The position numbers and the translations under genes are program-made. The notes under the pieces are model-generated. The model did no database searches. It was not told the origin of the DNA and saw only the letters and a list, made by a program, of their open reading frames with translations. 64,000 bases of DNA, from NCBI GenBank assembly GCA_964019135.1, contig OZ025252.1, positions 6,898,823 to 6,962,822 of the forward strand, written 5' to 3'. Of the stretch, positions 12,361 to 26,229 are shown one piece after another (positions within the stretch are counted from its first letter, which is position 1; each line of letters begins with the position of its first letter). This stretch comes from Arenicola marina (lineage: Eukaryota > Annelida > Polychaeta > Arenicolidae).

Positions 12361-12854
12361 GTGCATTCACGTGGAGAGAATACGCTTAAACTTTATTAGC
12401 ACCAAATACGTATATCATGCGGGGGGGGGGGTAAAGGAGGGACGGGGTGGGGGTGGTGGGGGTGGGGGGGGCGGGATCTGAAGATGTGTCCACTGTCAGC
12501 GGTGGTAGTATGAAGGCCATGGGTGAGGCATCACGCGTGAGTGGGTAGGTGGGTGGGTGAGTGGATAGCCAGCAGGGTGGCAGGGTGGCTGTGGGGAGAG
12601 GGGGGGGGGGTATGCAGTTTCGCTGCTCGGCGCGTGCCTCTGCCAAATACCGGGACAGGTGGGGGTCACAGCTGAAGGGCGGGGTGGGACAAAACCCCGT
12701 GACCCACGGGGGGTAGAGGCCTGGGGGTGTTCCGGGCCGGAGTCTCCCCTTGGGGGTTGGGGGGGTGGAGGGAGTACTGAAACACTACTGCATGACATGT
12801 GACTACGGGTATGTGAGAGAGCGTGGAGCGAGAGGGAGAGAGTGAGTGAGAGAG
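12361..12854. other. spacer between minisatellites, G-rich
   Basis: Unique but G-rich DNA with G runs at 12421-12431 and 12600-12610. No gene recognised. Confidence 0.6.
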
Positions 12855-15800
12855 TGTCTCAAGGGTCAGAGAAAGTTAGGACATGGGTGAGAGGGAATAG
12901 GATATGGATGAGAGGGAATAGCACATCGGGGAGAGATAATAGGGGTATTGGTGGCAGAATAGGAACACGGGTAACAGGGAATGGGGACATGGGTGAGAGG
13001 AAATAGGGACATGGGTGAGAGGAAATAGGGACATGGGTGAGAGGGAATAGGGACATGGGTGAGAGGGAATAGAGACATGGGGAGAGGGAATAGAAACATG
13101 GGTGACAGAGAATAGGGATATGGGTGAGATGGAATAGGGATATGGATTAGAGGGAATAGAGACATGGGTGACAGGGAATAGAGACATGGGTGAGAGGGAA
13201 TAGGGATATGGGTGAGAGGGAATAGGATATGGATGAGAGGGAATAGCACATCGGGGAGAGATAATAGGGATATTGGTGGCAGAATAGGAACACGGGTAAC
13301 AGGGAATGGGGACATGGGTGAGAGGAAATAGGGACATGGGTGAGAGGGAATAGGGACATGGGTGAGAGGGAATAGGGACATGGGTGACAGGGAATAGAGA
13401 CATGGGTGAGAGGGAATAGGATATGGATGAGAGGGACTAGGATATGGATGAGAGGGAATAGAGACATGGGGAGAGGGAATAGAGACATGGGTGACAGAGA
13501 ATAGGGATATGGGTGAGATGGAATAGGGATATGGGTGAGAGGGAATAGGGACATGGGTGAGAGGGAATAGGGACAAGGGTGAGAGGGAATAGGGACATGA
13601 GTGAGGGGACAGAGACATGGGTGACAGAGAATAGAGACATGGGTAAGGGAGAATAGAGACGCGGTTAAGAGGGAATAGAGACATGGGTGGCAGAGAATAG
13701 GGATATGAGTGACAGAATAGGGACATGGGTGACAGAATAGGGACATGGGTGACAGAATAGGGACATGGCTGACAGAGAATAGGAACATGGGTATGAGGGA
13801 ATAGGGATATGGATGAGAGGAAATGGGAACTTGGATGAAAGGAAATAGGAACAGGGGTGACAGAAAATAGTGACATGGGTGACAGAGAGAAGGGACATAG
13901 GTAAGAGGGAATAGGGATATGGATGAGAGAAATAGGAGCTTAAATGAGAGGAAATAGAGACATGGGGAGAGGGAATAGGGACATGGTTGATAAGGAATAG
14001 GGATATGGGTGAGAGGAAATGGGAATATGGATGAGATAGAATGGAAATATGGATGAGATAGAATGGAAATATGGATGAAAAGAAATAGGAACATGGGTGA
14101 CAGAGAATAGGAACATGGATGAGAGCAAATAGAGACATGGGGAGAGGGAATAGGGACATGGATGAAATGTAATAGAGACACGGGTGAGACATGGGTGAGA
14201 GGGATTAGAGATATGTGTGAAGGAATAGAGACATGCGTGAGGTGGAATAGAGACATAGGTGAGAGGAAATAGAGACATGGGTGAGAGGGAATAGAGACAG
14301 GGGTAAGAGAGAACAGAGATATGGGTGAGAGGGAATAGAGACATGGGAGAGAGGGAATAGTGATATGGGTGAGAGGGAATAGGGATATGGGTGAAAGGGA
14401 ATAGAGACATGGGTGAGAGGGAATAGAGACATGGGTGAGAGGGAATAGAGACATGGGCGACAGGGAATAGAGACATGGGTGAGAGGGAATAGAGACATGG
14501 GTGAGATGGAATAAGGATCTGGGTGAGAGGGAATAGAGACATGGGTGAGAGGGAATAGAGACATGGGTGAGATGGAATAGAGACATGGGTGAGAGGGAAT
14601 AGGGATATGAGTGAGAGGGAATAGAGACATGGGTGAGAGGGAATAGAGACATGGGTGAGAGAGAATAGGGATATGGGTGAGAGGGAATAGAGACATGGGT
14701 GAGATGGAATAGAGACATGGGTGAGAGGGAATAGAGACATAGGTGAGATGGAATAGGGATATGGGTGAGAGGGAATAGAGACATGGGAGAGAGAGAATAG
14801 GGACATGGGTGAGAGGGAATAAGGACATGGGTGAGAGGGAATAGAGACATGGGTGAGAGGGAATAGGGATATGGGTGAGAGGGAATAGGGATATGGGTGA
14901 GAGGGAATAGAGACATGGGTGAGAGGGAATAGAGACATGGGTGAGAGGGAATAGAGACATGGGAGAGAGGGAATAGAGACATGGGTGAGAGGGAATAGAG
15001 ACATGTGTGACAGGGAATAGGGATAGGGGTGAGAGGGAATAGAGACATGGGTGAGTGGGAATAGGGACATGGGTGAAAGGGAATAGAGACTTGGGTGAGA
15101 GGGAATAGAGACACGGGTGAGAGGGAATAGAGACATGTGTGAGAGGGAATAGGGATATGGGTGAGAGGGAATAGAGACATGGGTGAGATGGAATAGAGAC
15201 ACGGGTGAGAGGGAATAGAGACATGGGTGACAGGGAATAGAGACATGGAAGAGATGGAATAGAGACATAGATGAGAGGGAATAGAGACATGTGTGAGAGG
15301 GAATAGGGATATGGATGAGAGGGAATAGAGACATGGGTGAGAGGGAATAGAGACATGGGTGAGATGGAATAGAGACACGGGTGAGAGGGAATAGAGACAT
15401 GGGTGACAGGGAATAGAGACATGGAAGAGATGGAATAGAGACATAGATGAGAGGGAATAGAGACATGTGTGAGAGGGAATAGGGATATGGATGAGAGGGA
15501 ATAGAGACATGGGTGAGAGGGAATAAGGACATGGGTGCAAGGGAATAGAGACTTGGGTGAGAGGGAATAGAGACATGGGTGAGAGGGAATAGGGACATGT
15601 GTGAGAGGGAATAGGGATATGGGTGAGAGGGAATAGAGACATGGGTGAGAGGGAATAGAGACATGGGTGAGAGGGAATAGAGACATGGGTGGCAGGGAAT
15701 AGAGACATGGGTGACAGGGAATAGAGACATGGGAGAGAGGGAATAGAGACATAGATGAGAGGGAATAGAGACATGGGTGAGATGGAATAGAGACATGGGT

Positions 15801-17112
15801 GAGATGGAATAGAGACACGGGTGAGAGGGAATAGAGACATGGGTGGCAGGGAATAGAGACATGGGTGACAGGGAATAGAGACATGGGAGAGATGGAATAG
15901 AGACATAGATGAGAGGGAATAGAGACATGTGTGAGAGGGAATAGGGATATGGGTGAGAGGGAATGGAGACATGGGTGAGATGGAATAGAGACATGGGTGA
16001 GAGGGAATAGAGACTTGGGTGAGAGGGAATAGAGACATGTGTGAGAGGGAATAGAGACATGGGTGAGAGGGAATAGAGACATGGGTGGGAGGGAATAGAG
16101 ACATGTGTGAGAGGGAATAGGGATATGGGTGAGAGGGAATAGAGACATGGGTGAGGTGGAAAAGAGACATGGGTGAGAGGGAATAGGGACATGGATGAAA
16201 GGGAATAGAGACATGGGTGACAGGGAATAGAGACATGGGTGAGAGGGAATAGAGACATGGGTGAGAGGGAATAGGGATATGGGTGAGAGGGAATAGAGAC
16301 ATGGGTGAGAGGGAATAGGGACATGGGAGAAAGGGAATAGAGACATGGGTGAGAGGGAATAGAGACATGGGTGAAAGGGAATAAAGACATGGGTGAGAGG
16401 GAATAGAGACATGGGTGAGAGGGAATAGAGACATGTGTGAGAGGGAATAGGGATATGGGTGAGAGGGAATAGAGACATGGGTGAGATGGAATAGAGACAT
16501 GGGTGAGATGGGATAGAGACATGGGTGAGAGGGAATAGAGACATGGGTGAGATGGAATAGAGACATGGGTGAGAGGGAATAGAGACATGGGAGAGAGGAA
16601 ATAGAGACATGGGTGAGAGGGAATAGGGACATGGGTGAGATGGAATAGAACCATGTATGAGATGGAATAGGACAGGGACAGGGAATAGAGACATGGGTGA
16701 CAGGGAATAGAGACATGGGTGAGAGGGAATAGGGTTATAGGTGAGAGGGAATAGGGACATGGGTGAGGGAATAGAGACATGGGAGAGAGGGAATAGAGAC
16801 ATGGAAGAGAGGGAATAGAGACATGGATGAGAGGGAATAGAGACATGGGTGAGAGGGAATTGAGACATGGGTGAGAGGGAATAGGGATATGGGTGAGATG
16901 GAATAGGGATATGGATGAGAGTAAATAGGATCATGGGTGAGATGGAATAGGGACATGGGTGAGAGGGAATAAGGACATGGGTGACAGGGAATAAGGACAT
17001 GGGTGACAGGGAATAAGGACATGGGTGACAGGGAATATAGACATGGGTGACAGCTAATAAGGACATGGGAGAGAGGGAATAGAGACATGGCTGAGAGGAC
17101 ATAAGGGTATGG
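12855..17112. repeat. 22-bp minisatellite, purine-rich on the + strand
   Basis: About 190 units containing GAGAGGGAATAGAGACAT then GGGT. Since 22 is not a multiple of 3, three consecutive units give a 22-residue repeat and, with no stops in the common unit, all three reverse frames stay open (up to 1189 codons, repeating SLFPLTHV and SIPSHPC). These are artefacts. Variant units (GGGATATGG, GACAGGG, GAGATGG) are mixed, with block duplications, e.g. near 12890-13080 and 13225-13400, and near 15180-15330 and 15360-15510. Confidence 0.97.
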
Positions 17113-17624
17113 ATAACAGGGCATATGCAACAAATTCATTTTAATCAACAAGGCCATCGCCAAAAAAGTACTATTTTATAAATTGGAAAGAAAGCGGTAT
17201 TAATGAAGTTGGTCATTTAATAAATCACGAAAGGATTTAGTACGCAATTTTTGACAGACGGTATAATGTTCATATACATTCTATGTTATATAATAGTATA
17301 TATCATGCAATGCCTAAGCAATCGTTAATGTTGTAGAACATAATAACCGATTGTCCTGGTTACGAAATTGTATATATATATTACGAAGCTGAAAAACCAA
17401 AGCAATCTAGATATGTATGTGTGTATGAAGTATATTAAAACTACAGTGCAATCTGAGTATAAGATTCTAGAACTGGATAATAGTGTTTTCGAAAACAAGT
17501 GAAAGATGTCTCTCTCAAGATACTATCAGGAAATTTGTAGCAACAATGGGTTGTGGCATCTTAATCGTCCTTGCCTGTGCTGCCTTTATCCGCATTTAAA
17601 AGCAATACAAAAAGAAAAGACTTG
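17113..17624. other. AT-rich spacer between two 22-bp arrays
   Basis: About 500 bp of AT-rich unique sequence, with an alternating TATATATATA tract near 17370. No gene recognised. Confidence 0.6.
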
Positions 17625-20600
17625 AGTAAGAGAGAATAGGGAGATGGGTGAGAGGAAGTAGGGACATGGGTGAGAGAGAGAACATAAATAAGGTATGCTA
17701 GGGGTGAGGATAGCGTGAAGTAGGGACTGGAATAAGGTAGAACAGGGGCAGTAATAAGATAAAATAGGGACTGGAATAAGGTAGAAAAGGGGCAGGGATA
17801 TAGGAAGAATCGGATCAGGGATATGGTAGAATAAAGGCAGAGATATGGTACAATAGGGGCAGGGATATGGTAGAATAAGGGCAGGGATAAGGTAGAATAG
17901 GGGCAGGGATAAGGTAGAATAGGGGCAGGGATAAGGTAGAATATGGACAGGGATAAGGTAGAAAAGAGGCAGTGATAAGGTTGAATATGGACATGAATAA
18001 GGTAGAATAGGGGCAGGGATAACGTAAAATAGGGGCAGGGATAAGGTAGAAAAGAAGCAGTGATAAGGTAGAATATGGACAGGGATAAGGTAGAAAAGAG
18101 GCAGTGATAAGGTTGAATATGGACATGAATAAGGTAGAATAGGGACAGGGATAAAGCTGAATAGGGGTAGGGATAAGGTAGAATATGGACAGGGATAAGG
18201 TAGAAAAGAGGCAGTGATAAGGTTGAATATGGACATGGATAAGGTAGAATAGGGGCAGGGATAAGGTAGAATAGGGGCAGGGAAAAGGTAGAAAAGATGC
18301 AGTGATAAGGTAGAATATGGACATGGATAAGGTAGAATAGGGGCAGGGATAACGTAAAATAGGGGCAGGGATAGGGTAGAATAGAGGCAGGGATAAAGCT
18401 GAATAGGGGCAGGGATAAGGTAGAATATGGACAGGGATAAGGTAGAAAAGAGGCAGTGATAAGGTTGAATATGGACATGGATAAGGTAGAATAGGAGCAG
18501 AGATAAGGTAGAATAGGGGCAGGGATAAGGTAGAAAAGAGGCAGTGATAAGGTTGAATATGGACATGGATAAGGTAGAATAGGGGCAGGGATAAGGTAGA
18601 ATAGGGGCAGGGATAAGGTAGAATAGGGGCAGGGATAAAGCTGAATAGGGGCAGGGATAAGGTAGAATATGGACAGGGATAAGGTAGAAAAGAGGCAGTG
18701 ATAAGGTTGAATATGGACATGGATAAGGTAGAATAGGAGCAGGGATAAGGTAGAATAGGGGCAGGGATAAGGTAGAAAAGAGGCAGTGATAAGGTTGAAT
18801 ATGGACATGGATAAGGTAGAATAGGGGCAGGGATAAGGTAGAATAGGTGCAGGGATAAGGTAGAATAGGGGCAGGGATAATGTAGAATAGGGGCAGGGAT
18901 AAGGTAAAATATGGACAGGGATAAGGTAGAAAAGAGGCAGTGACAAGGTTGAATATGAACATGGATAAGGCAAAATAGGCGCAGGGATATGGTAGAATAT
19001 GGACAGGGATAAGGTATAAAAGAGGCGGTGATAAGGTTGAATAGGGGCAGGGATAAGGTAGAATAGAGGCAGGGATAAGGTAGAATAGGGGCAGGGATAA
19101 GGTAGAATATGGGAAGGGATAAGGCTAAATAGGGGCAGGGATATGGTAGAATAAAGGCAGAGATATGGTAGAATAGGGGCAGGGATATGGTAGAATAGGA
19201 GCAGGGATAAGGTAGACTAGGGTCAGGGATAAGGTAGAATAGGGGCAGGGATAAAGCTGAATAGGGGCATGGATAAGGTAGAATATGGACAGGGATAAGG
19301 TGGAAAAGAGGCAGTGATAAGGTTGAATATGGACATGGATAAGGTAGAATAGGAGCAGGGATAAGGTAGAATAGGGGCAGGGATAAAGCTGAATAGGGGC
19401 ATGGATAAGGTAGAATATGGACAGGGATAAGGTAGAAAAGAGGCAGTGATAAGGTTGAATATGGACATGGATAAGGTAGAATATGGACATGAATAAGGTA
19501 GAAAAGAGGCAGTGACAAAGGTTGAATATGGACATGGATAAGGTAGATTAGGGGCAGGGATCAGGTAGAATAGGTGCAGGGATAAGGTAGAATATGGACA
19601 GGGATAAGGTAGAAATAATGCAGTGATAAGGTAGAATATGGACATGGATAAGGTAGAATAGGGGCAGGGATAACGTAAAATAAGGGCAGGGATAAGGCAG
19701 AATAGGGGCAGGGATAAAGCTGAATAGGGGCAGGGATAAGGTAGAATATGGACAGGGATAAGGTAGAAAAGAGGCAGTGATAAGGTTGAATATGGACATT
19801 AATAAGGTAGAATAGGGGCAGGGATAAGGTAGAATAGGTGCAGGGATAAGGTAGAATAGGGGCAGGGATAAGGTAGAATAGGGGCAGGGATAAGGTAAAA
19901 TATGGACAGGGATAAGGTAGAAAAGAGGCATTGATAAGGTTGAATATGGACATGGATAAGGCACAATAGGGGCAGGGATATGGTAGAATATGGACAGGGA
20001 TAAGGTAGAAAAGAGGCGGTGATAAGGTTGAATAGGGGCAGGGATAAGGTAGAATAGAGGCAGGGATAAGGTAGAATAGAGGCAGGGATAAGGTAGAATA
20101 TGGGAAGGGATAAGGCTAAATAGGGGCAGAGATATGGTAGAATAAAGGCAAAGATATGGTAGAATAGGGGCAGGGATATGGTAGAACAGGGACAGGGATA
20201 AGGTAGAATAGGGTCAGGGATAAGGTAGATTAGGGGCAGAGATAAAGCTGAATAGGGGCACGGATAAGGTAGAATATGGACAGGGATATGGTAGAAAAGA
20301 GGCAGTGATAAGGTTGAATATGGACATGGATAAGGTAGAATAGGGGCAGGGATAAGGTAGAATAGGGGCAGCGATAAGGTAGAATATGGACAGGGATAAT
20401 GTAGAATAGGGTCAGGGATAAGGTAGAATAGGGGCAGGGATAACGTAAAATAGGGGCAGGGATAAAGCTGAATAGGGGCATGGATAAGGTAGAATATGGA
20501 CAGGGATAAGGTAGAAAAGAGGCAGTGATAAGGTTGAATATGGACATGGATAAGGTAGAATAGGGGCAGGGATAAGGTAGAATAGGGGCAGGGATAAGGT

Positions 20601-21155
20601 AGAATATGGACAGGGATAAGGTAGAAATTAGGCAGTGATAAGGTAGAATAGGGGCAGGGATAAGGTAGAATATGGACAGGGATAAGGTAGAAAAGAGGCA
20701 GTGATAAGGTTGAATATGGACATGGATAAGGTAGAATATGGACAGGGATAAGGTAGAATAGGGGCAGGGATAAGGTAGAATAGGGGCAGGGATAGGGAAG
20801 GTGGAATAGGGGCAGGGACAAGGTAGAATAGGGGCAGGGATAAGGTACAATAGGGGCAGTGATAAGGTTGAATAAGGGCAGGGATAAGGTAGAATATGGA
20901 CCGGGATAAGGTAGAATAGGGGCAGGGATAAGGTTGAATAGGGGCAGGGATAAGGTAGAATATGGACCGGGATAAGCTAGCATAGGGGCAGGGATAAGAT
21001 TGAATAGGGGCAGGGATAAGGTAGAATATGGACCGGGATAAGGTAGAATAGGGGCAGGGATAAGGTTGAATAGGGGCAGGGATAAGGTAGAATATGGACC
21101 GGGATAAGGTAGAATAGGGGCAGGGATAAGGTAGAATAGGGGCAGGGATGAGGGA
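17625..21155. repeat. second 22-bp minisatellite, purine-rich on the + strand
   Basis: About 160 units built on GGGGCAGGGATAAGGTAGAA plus two bases. Recurrent variants are ATGGACAGGGATAAGG, AGAGGCAGTGATAAGG and AAAGCTGAATAGG, arranged in repeating blocks. As in the preceding array, the - strand stays open in several frames (up to 567 codons), all artefacts. The unit length equals that of the 12.9-17.1 kb array and the two consensus units can be aligned. Confidence 0.97.
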
Positions 21156-21458
21156 GACGAAACAGCACAGCCGATGGCATCGTATATGAGGTAAATTGAT
21201 GTAAAATGAGACCAAATTGGTCAGTATGAAGATAGGACGTGAAGTGAAGTAAAGGGGTATCTTTTCCATCATCAATGTCTGCTCTATAGGGTTATCATTT
21301 TTGTTCACTTCCTCAGGCATCAAGGTACCCGCGGACGCCACCCCCCCCTCCCCACCCAGATTTGTATAATAGTGCCCCCGGTTGATCACCGCTTTCTCAA
21401 AATGTCACTTTTAGCGAATTAAAGAAATGCAACCGAGTTTACAATCACAAGCTCTGAA
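21156..21458. other. unique spacer between arrays
   Basis: About 300 bp of unique sequence with a C run at 21339-21347. Nothing recognised. Confidence 0.55.
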
Positions 21459-24400
21459 GAGGCTGAATATGACCAGGGCATAGATAACAACATTACACTG
21501 ACTATAGGGCGTATATAACAACATTACACTGACTATAGGGCATAGATAACAACATTACACTGACTATAGGGCATAGATAACAACATTACACTGACTATAG
21601 GGCATAGCTAACAACATTACACTGACTATAGGGCATAGCTAACAACATTACACTGAATATAGGGCATAGATAACATTACACTGACTATAGGGCATAGCTA
21701 ACAACATTACACTGACTATAGGGCATAGCTAACAACATTACACTGACCATAGGGCATAGATAACAACATTACACTGACTATAGGGCATAGATAACAACAT
21801 TACACTGACTATAGGGCATAGATAACAACATTACACTGACTATAGGGCATAGCTAACAACATTACACTGAACATAGGGCATAGATAACATTACACTGACT
21901 ATAGGGCGTATATAACAACATTACACTGACTATAGGGCATAGATAACATTACACTGACTATAGGGCATAGATAACAACATTACACTGACTATAGGGCATA
22001 GATAACAACATTACACTGACTATAGGGCATAGCTAACAACATTACACTGACTATAGGGCATAGCTAACAGCATTACACTGAATATAGGGCATAGATAATA
22101 TTACACTGACTATAGGGCATAGATAACAACATTACACTGACTATAGGGCATAGTTAACAACATTACACTGAATATAGGGCATAGATAACATTACACTGAC
22201 TATAGGGCATAGATAACAACATTACACTGACTATAGGGCATAGATAACTTTACACTGACTATAGGGCATAGATAACAACATTACACTGACTATAGGGCAT
22301 AGATAACAACATTACACTGACTATAGGGCATAGATAACAACATTAGACTGACTATAGGGCATAGATAACAACATTAAACTGACTATAGGGCACAGATAAC
22401 ATTACACTGACTATAGGGCATAGCTAACAACATTACACTGACTATTGGGCATAGATAACAACATTACACTGACTATAGGGCATAGCTAACAACATTACAC
22501 TGACTATAGGGCATAGATAACAACATTAGACTGACTATAGGGCATAGATAACAACATTAAACTGACTATAGGGCACAGATAACATTACACTGACTATAGG
22601 GCATAGCTAACAACATTACACTGACTATAGGGCATAGATAACAACATTACACTGACTATAGGGCATAGTTAACAACATTACACTGACCATAGGGCATAGC
22701 TAACAACATTACACTGAATATAGGGCATAGATAACATTACACTGACTATAGGGCATAGATAACAACATTACACTGACAATAGGGCACAGATAACATTACA
22801 CTGACTATAGGGCATAGCTAACAACATTACACTGACTATAGGGCATAGATAACAACATTACACTGACTATAGGGCATAGCTAACAACATTACACTGACTA
22901 TAGGGCATATCTAACAACATTACACTGAATATATGGCATAGATAACATTACACTGACTATCGGGCATAGATAACAACATTACACTGACTATATGGCATAA
23001 ATAACAACATTACACTGACTATAGGGCATAGATAACATTACACTGACTATAGGGCATAGATAACAACATTACACTGACTATAGGGCATAGATAACAACAT
23101 TACACTCACAATAGGGCACAGATAACATTACACTGACTATAGGGCATAGCTAACAACATTACACTGACTATAGGGCATAGATAACAACATTACACTGACT
23201 ATAGGGCATAGATAACAACATTACACTGACTATAGGGCATAGCTAACAACATTACACTAACTATAGGGCATAGATAACAACATTACACTGACTATGGGGC
23301 ATAGATAACAACATTACATTGACTATAGGGCATAGCTAACAACATTACACTAACTATAGGGCATATATAACAACATTATACTGACTATAGGGCATAGATA
23401 ACAACATTTCACTGACTATAGGGCATAGCTAACAACATTACACTGACTATAGGGCATAGATAACAACATTAGACTGACTATAGGGCATAGATAACAACAT
23501 TAAACTGACTATAGGGCACAGATAACATTACACTGACTATAGGGCATAGCTAACAACATTACACTGACTATAGGGCATAGATAACAACATTACACTGACT
23601 ATAGGGCATAGTTAACAACATTACACTGACCATAGGGCATAGCTAACAACATTACACTGAATATAGGGCATAGATAACATTACACTGACTATAGGGCATA
23701 GATAACAACATTACACTGACAATAGGGCACAGATAACATTACACTGACTATAGGGCATAGCTAACAACATTACACTGACTATAGGGCATAGATAACAACA
23801 TTACACTGACTATAGGGCATAGCTAACAACATTACACTGACTATAGGGCATATCTAACAACATTACACTGAATATATGGCATAGATAACATTACACTGAC
23901 TATCGGGCATAGATAACAACATTACACTGACTATATGGCATAAATAACAACATTACACTGACTATAGGGCATAGATAACATTACACTGACTATAGGGCAT
24001 AGATAACAACATTACACTGACTATAGGGCATAGATAACAACATTACACTCACAATAGGGCACAGATAACATTACACTGACTATAGGGCATAGCTAACAAC
24101 ATTACACTGACTATAGGGCATAGATAACAACATTACACTGACTATAGGGCATAGATAACAACATTACACTGACTATAGGGCATAGCTAACAACATTACAC
24201 TAACTATAGGGCATAGATAACAACATTACACTGACTATGGGGCATAGATAACAACATTACATTGACTATAGGGCATAGCTAACAACATTACACTAACTAT
24301 AGGGCATATATAACAACATTATACTGACTATAGGGCATAGATAACAACATTTCACTGACTATAGGGCATAGATAACATTACACTGACTATGGGGCATAGC

Positions 24401-25830
24401 TAACAACATTACACTGACTATAGGGCATAGATAACAACATTAAACTGACTATAGGGCATAGATAACATTACACTGACTATAGGGCATAGATAACAACATT
24501 ACACTAACTATAGGGCATAGATAACAACATTAAACTGACTATAGGGCATAGATAACATTACACTGAAAATAAGGCATAGATAACAACATTATACTGACTA
24601 TAGGGCATAGATAACAACATTTCACTGACTATAGGGCATAGATAACAACATTACACTGACTATAGGGCATAGATAACATTACACTGACTATAGGGCATAG
24701 ATAACAACATTACACTAACTATAGGGCATAGATAACAACATTAAACTGACTATAGGGCATAGATAACATTACACTGACAATAAGGCATAGATAACAACAT
24801 TATACTGACTATAGGGCATAGATAACAACATTTCACTGACTATAGGGCATAGATAACATTACACTGACTATAGGGCATAGATAACATTACACTGACTATA
24901 GGGCATAGATAACAACATTACACTGACTATAGGGCATAGCTAACAACATTACACTAACTATAGGGCATATATAACAACATTACACTGACTATAGGGCATA
25001 GATAACAACATTACACTGACTATAGGGCATAGATAACATTACACTGACTATAGGGCATAGATAACATTACACTGACTATAGGGCATAGCTAACAACATTA
25101 CACTGACTATAGGGCATAGATAACAACATTTCACTGACTATAGGGCATAGATAACATTACACTGACTATAGGGCATAGATAACAACATTTCACTGACTAT
25201 AGGGCATAGATAACATTACACTGACTATAGGGCATAGATAACATTACACTGACTATAGGGCATAGATAACAACATTTCACTGACTATAGGGCATAGATAA
25301 CAACATTTCACTGACTATTGGGCATAGATAACATTACACTGACTATAGGGCATAGATAACAACATTACACTGACTATAGGGCATAGCTAACATTACACTG
25401 ACTTAAGGGCATAGATAACATTACACTGACTATAGGGCATAGATAACAACATTACACTGACTATAGGGCATAGCTAACAACATTACACTAACTATAGGGC
25501 ATATATAACAACATTACACTGACTATAGGGCATAGATAACAACATTACACTGACTATAGGGCATAGATAACATTACACTGACTATAGGGCATAGATAACA
25601 TTACACTGACTATAGGGCATAGCTAACAACATTACACTGACTATAGGGCATAGATAACAACATTTCACTGACTATAGGGCATAGATAACATTACACTGAC
25701 TATAGGGCATAGATAACAACATTACACTGACTATAGGGCATAGATAACATTACACTGACTATAGGGCATAGATAACAACATTACACTGACTATAGGGCAT
25801 AGATAACATTACACTGACTAAAAGGACAGC
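21459..25830. repeat. 31/28-bp minisatellite
   Basis: About 145 units starting GGGCATAGATAACAACATTA and ending CACTGACTATA. The main length variant lacks one three-base step (ATAACATTACAC instead of ATAACAACATTACAC), giving 28 bp. Point variants (CATAGCTAAC, CATAGTTAAC, CACAGATAAC) recur in the same order 943 bp apart, marking a block duplication at about 22.49-24.37 kb. The unit carries stops, so no long frame crosses it. Confidence 0.97.
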
Positions 25831-26003
25831 GTAGTATGGCGACAGAGTATTCTTCGCCTTTTCATCCGAATCAAAAATAATTCTTCACAGTTTAAAAAAA
25901 AGACACATTTGCTTATGTTAACTATTGCTCATTATTAGTAAGAACTTTCTGGTATCTAAAACTATTGTTTCAGTGAGACATGAACATGTAACAAATGTAT
26001 TAA

Positions 26004-26229
26004 CCAGGGGCGGATCGAGGTAGTTGAAAGCGATTTGACAATGACCGGGGTCGTCCGGGGGGTGGGGGGGGAGGTTCCACACCCGCAGAGCGCTTGATAT
26101 TTTGCAACGAAAAGGGGCAATTATTCGTCAAAAAGGGTCACTGAAAAATTTCGACTTTGACAGTCCTTAACATCACCTTGCTCGAGGGGGATAGATCTCA
26201 CCCCCCCCCCCCTCAAGGTCCGCCCCTGG
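26004..26229. mobile_element. non-autonomous DNA transposon (MITE), hAT-like ends
   Basis: A 226-bp element with 11-bp perfect terminal inverted repeats, CCAGGGGCGGA at 26004-26014 and TCCGCCCCTGG at 26219-26229. These CAGGGGCGGA ends are typical of hAT-type MITEs common in invertebrates. The interior has G and C homopolymers (26061-26070, 26200-26211) and no coding potential. The flanks (TATTAA / TAACGG) do not give a clear 8-bp target-site duplication. Confidence 0.7.

Noticed and set aside
9683-12370. Open frames of 895 (-) and 857 (+) codons
   Set aside because: They are readings of a 12-bp tandem repeat in several frames on both strands, with no start context, splice signals or non-repeat domain.
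13147-17102. Open frames up to 1189 codons on the - strand
   Set aside because: A 22-bp unit without stops keeps all three frames open at once, so the same DNA reads as three overlapping proteins. This is an artefact.
17561-21389. Open frames up to 567 codons on the - strand
   Set aside because: Same cause: a second 22-bp array, open in several frames.
21459-25830. CRISPR-like array
   Set aside because: Repeats are directly adjacent with no unique spacers, and the host is an animal; it is a minisatellite.
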